From CAZFLD01 sp964519835 (GTDB taxonomy: Bacteria; Spirochaetota; Spirochaetia; DSM-27196; CAZFLD01): a DNA stretch of 25,292 nucleotides. This document shows, in pieces, positions 22,839 to 25,292 of this stretch (positions are counted from its first letter, which is position 1; each line of letters begins with the position of its first letter). Position numbers and translations under genes: made by a program. The DNA lies in contig CAZFLD010000063.1 of the NCBI GenBank assembly GCA_964519835.1, positions 1 to 25,292 of the forward strand, read 5' to 3'. The notes below the pieces were generated by a model, which made no database searches, had not been told where the DNA came from, and saw only the letters and a list, made by a program, of their open reading frames with translations.

Positions 22839-23676
22839 GAAACGATCTACGACATCTGCAATTAGAATGGGACTGGGCGCGTCAGCCCTGAGCCATGTCC
22901 TTTTGGGAGCCCTGACACTCCTCGTGGCTTTCCCGCTCTACTGGCTTTTGCTCACTTCGCTACGGGACGCTGCTGAGATCTACTCCGGAGTCCCTTTCCC
23001 GGTTCGTCCAACTCTCGAGAATTTCGCTGAAGCGCTCACCGCGATACCAATCATCCGACTTTTCTTCAACACATTTCTCATGGCCGGACTCCGAACGCTG
23101 TTCCAGTTGATTACCGCGCTTCTCGCCGGGTTTGCCTTTGTGCGTTGGGAGTTCCGCGGAAAATACCTGCTCTTTTCGCTGTTCGTGTTCACCTGGCTTG
23201 TTCCGCAGCAAGTTACGATGATACCCAACTACGTTCTGTTATCGCAACTTGGCTGGTTGAACACTCAGCTGGCGCTCGTGGTACCGCATGTTGTCTCGCC
23301 ATTCGCCGTATTCTTGCTGTTCCAAAACATTCGTGGCTTCCCGAAGGCCATCATCGACAGCGCTAAGATCGATGGTGCTCGAGACTGGACGCTATTGTGG
23401 CGAATAATCGTACCCAATCTCACAGCCATACTCTCTGCTCTCACGATTCTCCTCTTCGTAGGAGCGTGGAATGATTACTTCTGGCCGGTCCTTGTCATGC
23501 GGCGCATGGAGAACTCGGTCATGCAAGTTGGTCTACAAGCTTTTTTGACACAGGAGGGAAATGCGTGGGGTCCACTCATGGCGGCTGCATGCATATCCAT
23601 CGCCCCGATTCTTGCGTTCTATTTCGCATTCCGGTCCCGCGTAGTCGATGCCTTTGTTCGTTCGGGACTGCACTAA
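22828..23676 (+). CDS. ABC transporter permease, sugar type (UgpE/MalG-like)
   Basis: Second permease subunit, 282 residues, with six predicted helices (first at about HVLLGALTLLVAFPLYWLLL). The EAA loop is DSAKIDGARDWTLLWRIIVP and the conserved AWNDYFWP follows it. The PTLENFAEAL segment after helix 1 is typical of UgpE/MalG proteins. The frame opens at TTG 22819. ATG 22828, overlapping the first permease stop by 11 nt, is preferred because it gives a short basic N-terminus (MKNRKRS). No strong Shine-Dalgarno is visible, consistent with coupling. No ABC ATPase gene follows, so the importer needs an ATPase encoded elsewhere. Confidence 0.92.
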   Translation: MKNRKRSTTSAIRMGLGASALSHVLLGALTLLVAFPLYWLLLTSLRDAAEIYSGVPFPVRPTLENFAEALTAIPIIRLFFNTFLMAGLRTLFQLITALLAGFAFVRWEFRGKYLLFSLFVFTWLVPQQVTMIPNYVLLSQLGWLNTQLALVVPHVVSPFAVFLLFQNIRGFPKAIIDSAKIDGARDWTLLWRIIVPNLTAILSALTILLFVGAWNDYFWPVLVMRRMENSVMQVGLQAFLTQEGNAWGPLMAAACISIAPILAFYFAFRSRVVDAFVRSGLH

Positions 23677-23677
23677 A

Positions 23678-23709
23678 CCAGGAAAGACTAATGCCAGGAA
23701 AGACTAATG
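23678..23709 (+). repeat. 16-bp tandem duplication of a Shine-Dalgarno/start-codon module
   Basis: CCAGGAAAGACTAATG occurs twice in direct succession (23678-23693, 23694-23709). Each copy has an AGGAA ribosome-binding element and an ATG. The first ATG opens a 7-codon reading frame (MPGKTNE) whose TGA at 23712-23714 overlaps the beginning of the phosphoesterase gene. The second ATG is the real start. It could have arisen by slippage, and it may affect translation through re-initiation. Confidence 0.9.
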
Positions 23710-24570
23710 AGTGACAATTTGATTCGTTTCGTTCACATCAGTGATACGCATATCACACCAAACGATGAGCCGCGCCACAATCCTGATGCGTACTCGCCAA
23801 GGCTCATAGAGTTCTTCAAGCAGCTGCGTGGAGTTGAGGAGATGCACCCAGCTCCTGCGGTTCCCGCTTCGGTCGCCACCAAAACTATGGTTCGAGAGAT
23901 CAATGATCTGCCTTTCGATGTCGATTTTGTGCTGCATACGGGTGACATCATGACCGATCCAACGGGAGCGGAAGAATACGATGCCGCGTCCGAGTTGCTC
24001 CTGGAACTCCGGGCGCCGGTTTACACGATTCCCGGCAATCACGATCGTCTCGACGGTGTTCGGCGTGCCTTTGGCGAACAAGGAGACGAAACCTATGACT
24101 ACAGCTTTTCGATTAATGGGCTGGACGTGATATGCATCGATAGCGCCACACACGGCGTCGACCACGGAGGTGCATTGAGCGACACTCAACTTGCGTGGAT
24201 TGAAAAGACCATCGCATCCACCGTTCGGCCGTTTATTGTCGCGATTCATCATCCTCCGGTGCGTTACGGCATCCCTTTTATGGATTTCGTCGGTATGAAG
24301 AATCCGGACGGTTTCCACGCTATCCTTGCCGGTGCTCGCGATCGTGTTCGCGGTGTCTACTCCGGACACATCCATCAGGGTCTGGACTTCCTTCGTGACG
24401 GAGTGCACTATTCCACGGTTCAGGGTCCTCAAGTCCAAGCGAACCTGTGGCCGGAACTCGACCAACTGAACGGACACAGCGTTTCGCCCAACCCAGGGTT
24501 CACCGTCGTTACGGTAACCAATCAGGGCGCGGTGACACGCCGTTATACCTATGCGCTCCCAGCGAGCTGA
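23707..24570 (+). CDS. Calcineurin-like metallophosphoesterase
   Basis: A cytoplasmic 287-residue binuclear-metal phosphoesterase of the class III cyclic-nucleotide phosphodiesterase/GpdQ group. The metal ligands are all visible: Asp13 and His15 in ISDTH, Asp80 in HTGD, Asn111-His112 in GNHD, His181 in AIHHPP, and His221/His223 in GHIH. No signal peptide. It follows the importer permease by about 30 nt and shares its direction, so it probably hydrolyses the imported compound, for example a glycerophosphodiester, as UgpQ does for the Ugp system. That role is inferred from position. cAMP or another phosphodiester is possible. The gene is intact and ends 80 nt before an insertion element. Confidence 0.9.
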   Translation: MSDNLIRFVHISDTHITPNDEPRHNPDAYSPRLIEFFKQLRGVEEMHPAPAVPASVATKTMVREINDLPFDVDFVLHTGDIMTDPTGAEEYDAASELLLELRAPVYTIPGNHDRLDGVRRAFGEQGDETYDYSFSINGLDVICIDSATHGVDHGGALSDTQLAWIEKTIASTVRPFIVAIHHPPVRYGIPFMDFVGMKNPDGFHAILAGARDRVRGVYSGHIHQGLDFLRDGVHYSTVQGPQVQANLWPELDQLNGHSVSPNPGFTVVTVTNQGAVTRRYTYALPAS

Positions 24571-24725
24571 TTTCGGTGTGATTTCCGCGCGCCTCCACAG
24601 CTTTCGGGACCTCGGGGGATTTGGAATGGCGGACGGACGGGCGCTCGTTCGTAAGCGCCAAAACAACCCCACCTGTTCCGTGAGGGGCGTGTAACTCGTA
24701 CTTCCACCTTCATGGAGGTCGGAGT

Positions 24726-25037
24726 ATGAGTCAATCACAGCGTGAGATCCGATGGCGCGAGATGTGCCGGGAGTTTCGAGACAGCGGCATGAGCCGGAAA
24801 GCGTTCTGCGAGTCACGGGGTGTCGCAGCGAGTTCCTTTGGTTACTGGCTAGAGAAAACCTCAGCAGAAGGGATTGCGGAGAACAGCTTGTTGCCGATGG
24901 TTCCTGTCGGTAGCGTCGAGTTCAACCGAACAACGATGGTGGGAATCCGGCTTGGTGGAGACGTTGTCGTTGAATTCGATCTCCCGGCTGACGAGACGGT
25001 GATCGGCGACGTGCTCCGTGCAGCGGCGTCACTATGA
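24726..25037 (+). CDS. tnpA: IS66-family accessory protein TnpA
   Basis: A 103-residue protein matching the small first gene of IS66 elements. It has a helix-turn-helix-like N-terminus (REMCREFRDSGMSRKAFCESRGVAASSFGYWLEK) followed by a beta-rich C-terminal half (VGIRLGGDVVVEFDLP). GGAGGTCGGAGT precedes the ATG. The stop overlaps the tnpB start (ATGA, 25034-25037), as usual. It is needed for transposition in IS66 elements, with its exact role unclear. Confidence 0.85.
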   Translation: MSQSQREIRWREMCREFRDSGMSRKAFCESRGVAASSFGYWLEKTSAEGIAENSLLPMVPVGSVEFNRTTMVGIRLGGDVVVEFDLPADETVIGDVLRAAASL

Positions 25038-25282
25038 TTGGTCGCGACCTTTCGCGAGTGGGGGGCTACGTGCGCCCAGGCGCGACCGACATGCGCAAGG
25101 CCATCAACGGGCTTTCGATCATGGTGGCCGAGCAAATGGCACGCGACCCGCTGTGCGGAGCGCTGTATGTGTTCTGCAATCGTGAGCGCCGGATTCTCAA
25201 AGGTCTGGGGTGGGACCGTAATGGTTTCTGGTTGTTGCAGAACTACCTAGTTTCATACTACACCTCCTATCGGTCTACGTGA
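25034..25282 (+). pseudogene. tnpB: IS66-family TnpB (Orf2), C-terminus disrupted
   Basis: The first 69 residues or so match IS66 TnpB: GGYVRPGATDMRKAINGL, then RDPLCGALYVFCNRERRILKGLGWDRNGFWLLQ. The family then normally continues KRLE, followed by an aromatic- and proline-containing tail of roughly 35 more residues. Here the frame instead reads NYLVSYYTSYRST and stops at 25282, giving 82 residues. No other frame restores the expected tail in the remaining bases. The break is near 25243. A truncated or interrupted element, or a misjoin at a repeat near the sequence end, would explain it. Confidence 0.7.
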
Positions 25283-25292
25283 ACACTTTGAT

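Larger units (their letters stand above)
24651..25292 (+). mobile_element. IS66-family insertion sequence, left part
   Basis: The element appears to begin with GTAAGCGCCAAAAC at 24651, which fits the GTAAGCG terminal inverted repeat typical of IS66-family elements, 75 nt before tnpA. The tnpA-tnpB order and ATGA overlap are typical. The main transposase (tnpC) and right end lie outside the window. If intact, an 8-bp target duplication of the bases at 24643-24650 would be expected at the far end. Confidence 0.7.

Noticed and set aside
23704..24816. 370-codon minus-strand frame opposite the metallophosphoesterase
   Set aside because: It is a shadow of a gene with all metal-binding motifs and runs across the IS66 boundary. 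Composition is not protein-like.

Overview
The window looks like a chromosomal segment of a free-living spirochaete-type, Gram-negative-envelope bacterium. This placement is an inference. It rests on the combination of lptC-lptA-lptB, rpoN, hpf, HprK and HPr in one block, on spirochaete-style export signals (for example a cleavage region ending FATGG rather than a lipobox), and on dense head-to-tail packing with 4-nt stop/start overlaps. No tRNA, rRNA or CRISPR array was seen.

Left block (72-13927, all minus strand) is housekeeping and regulation. In transcription order it starts with pyrG-lptC-lptA-lptB, whose junctions overlap (GTGA or longer). A promoter-like sequence follows, then rpoN-hpf-hprK-HPr-DUF4390-sensor kinase-sigma54 response regulator-lexA-holA-DUF1499 lipoprotein-serA. 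The lptB-rpoN-hpf portion matches the proteobacterial rpoN neighbourhood, but the nitrogen-PTS genes are replaced by an HPr kinase/HPr pair. hprK has no ATG, GTG or TTG at the position its conserved N-terminus requires. It appears to start with CTG in a CTGA overlap with the hpf stop. A near-perfect 19-bp palindrome just upstream of lexA is a candidate autoregulatory operator.

Middle block (14111-16129) is a divergent pair: an unnamed GT-B-like protein with MGDG-synthase/MurG-like motifs (minus) and a CDP-alcohol phosphatidyltransferase (plus). Together they suggest a membrane (glyco)lipid function. A short noncoding region with a triple 11-bp repeat follows.

The next unit (16382-19884, minus) pairs a PstS-like periplasmic phosphate-type binding protein with a BarA-type hybrid histidine kinase (HK-REC-REC-Hpt). 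They overlap by ATGA and no pstCAB genes are present, so the binding protein may be a sensory partner.

A 589-nt gene-free region (19885-20473) holds overlapping divergent promoter-like sequences and an operator-like inverted repeat. It is followed on the plus strand by an ABC importer (UgpB-like binding protein and two permeases, no ATPase in the window) and a calcineurin-like metallophosphoesterase, plausibly for a phosphodiester or sugar-phosphate substrate. At 24651 an IS66-family element begins with its terminal sequence GTAAGCGCC, tnpA and a tnpB whose C-terminus departs from the family shortly before the window ends.
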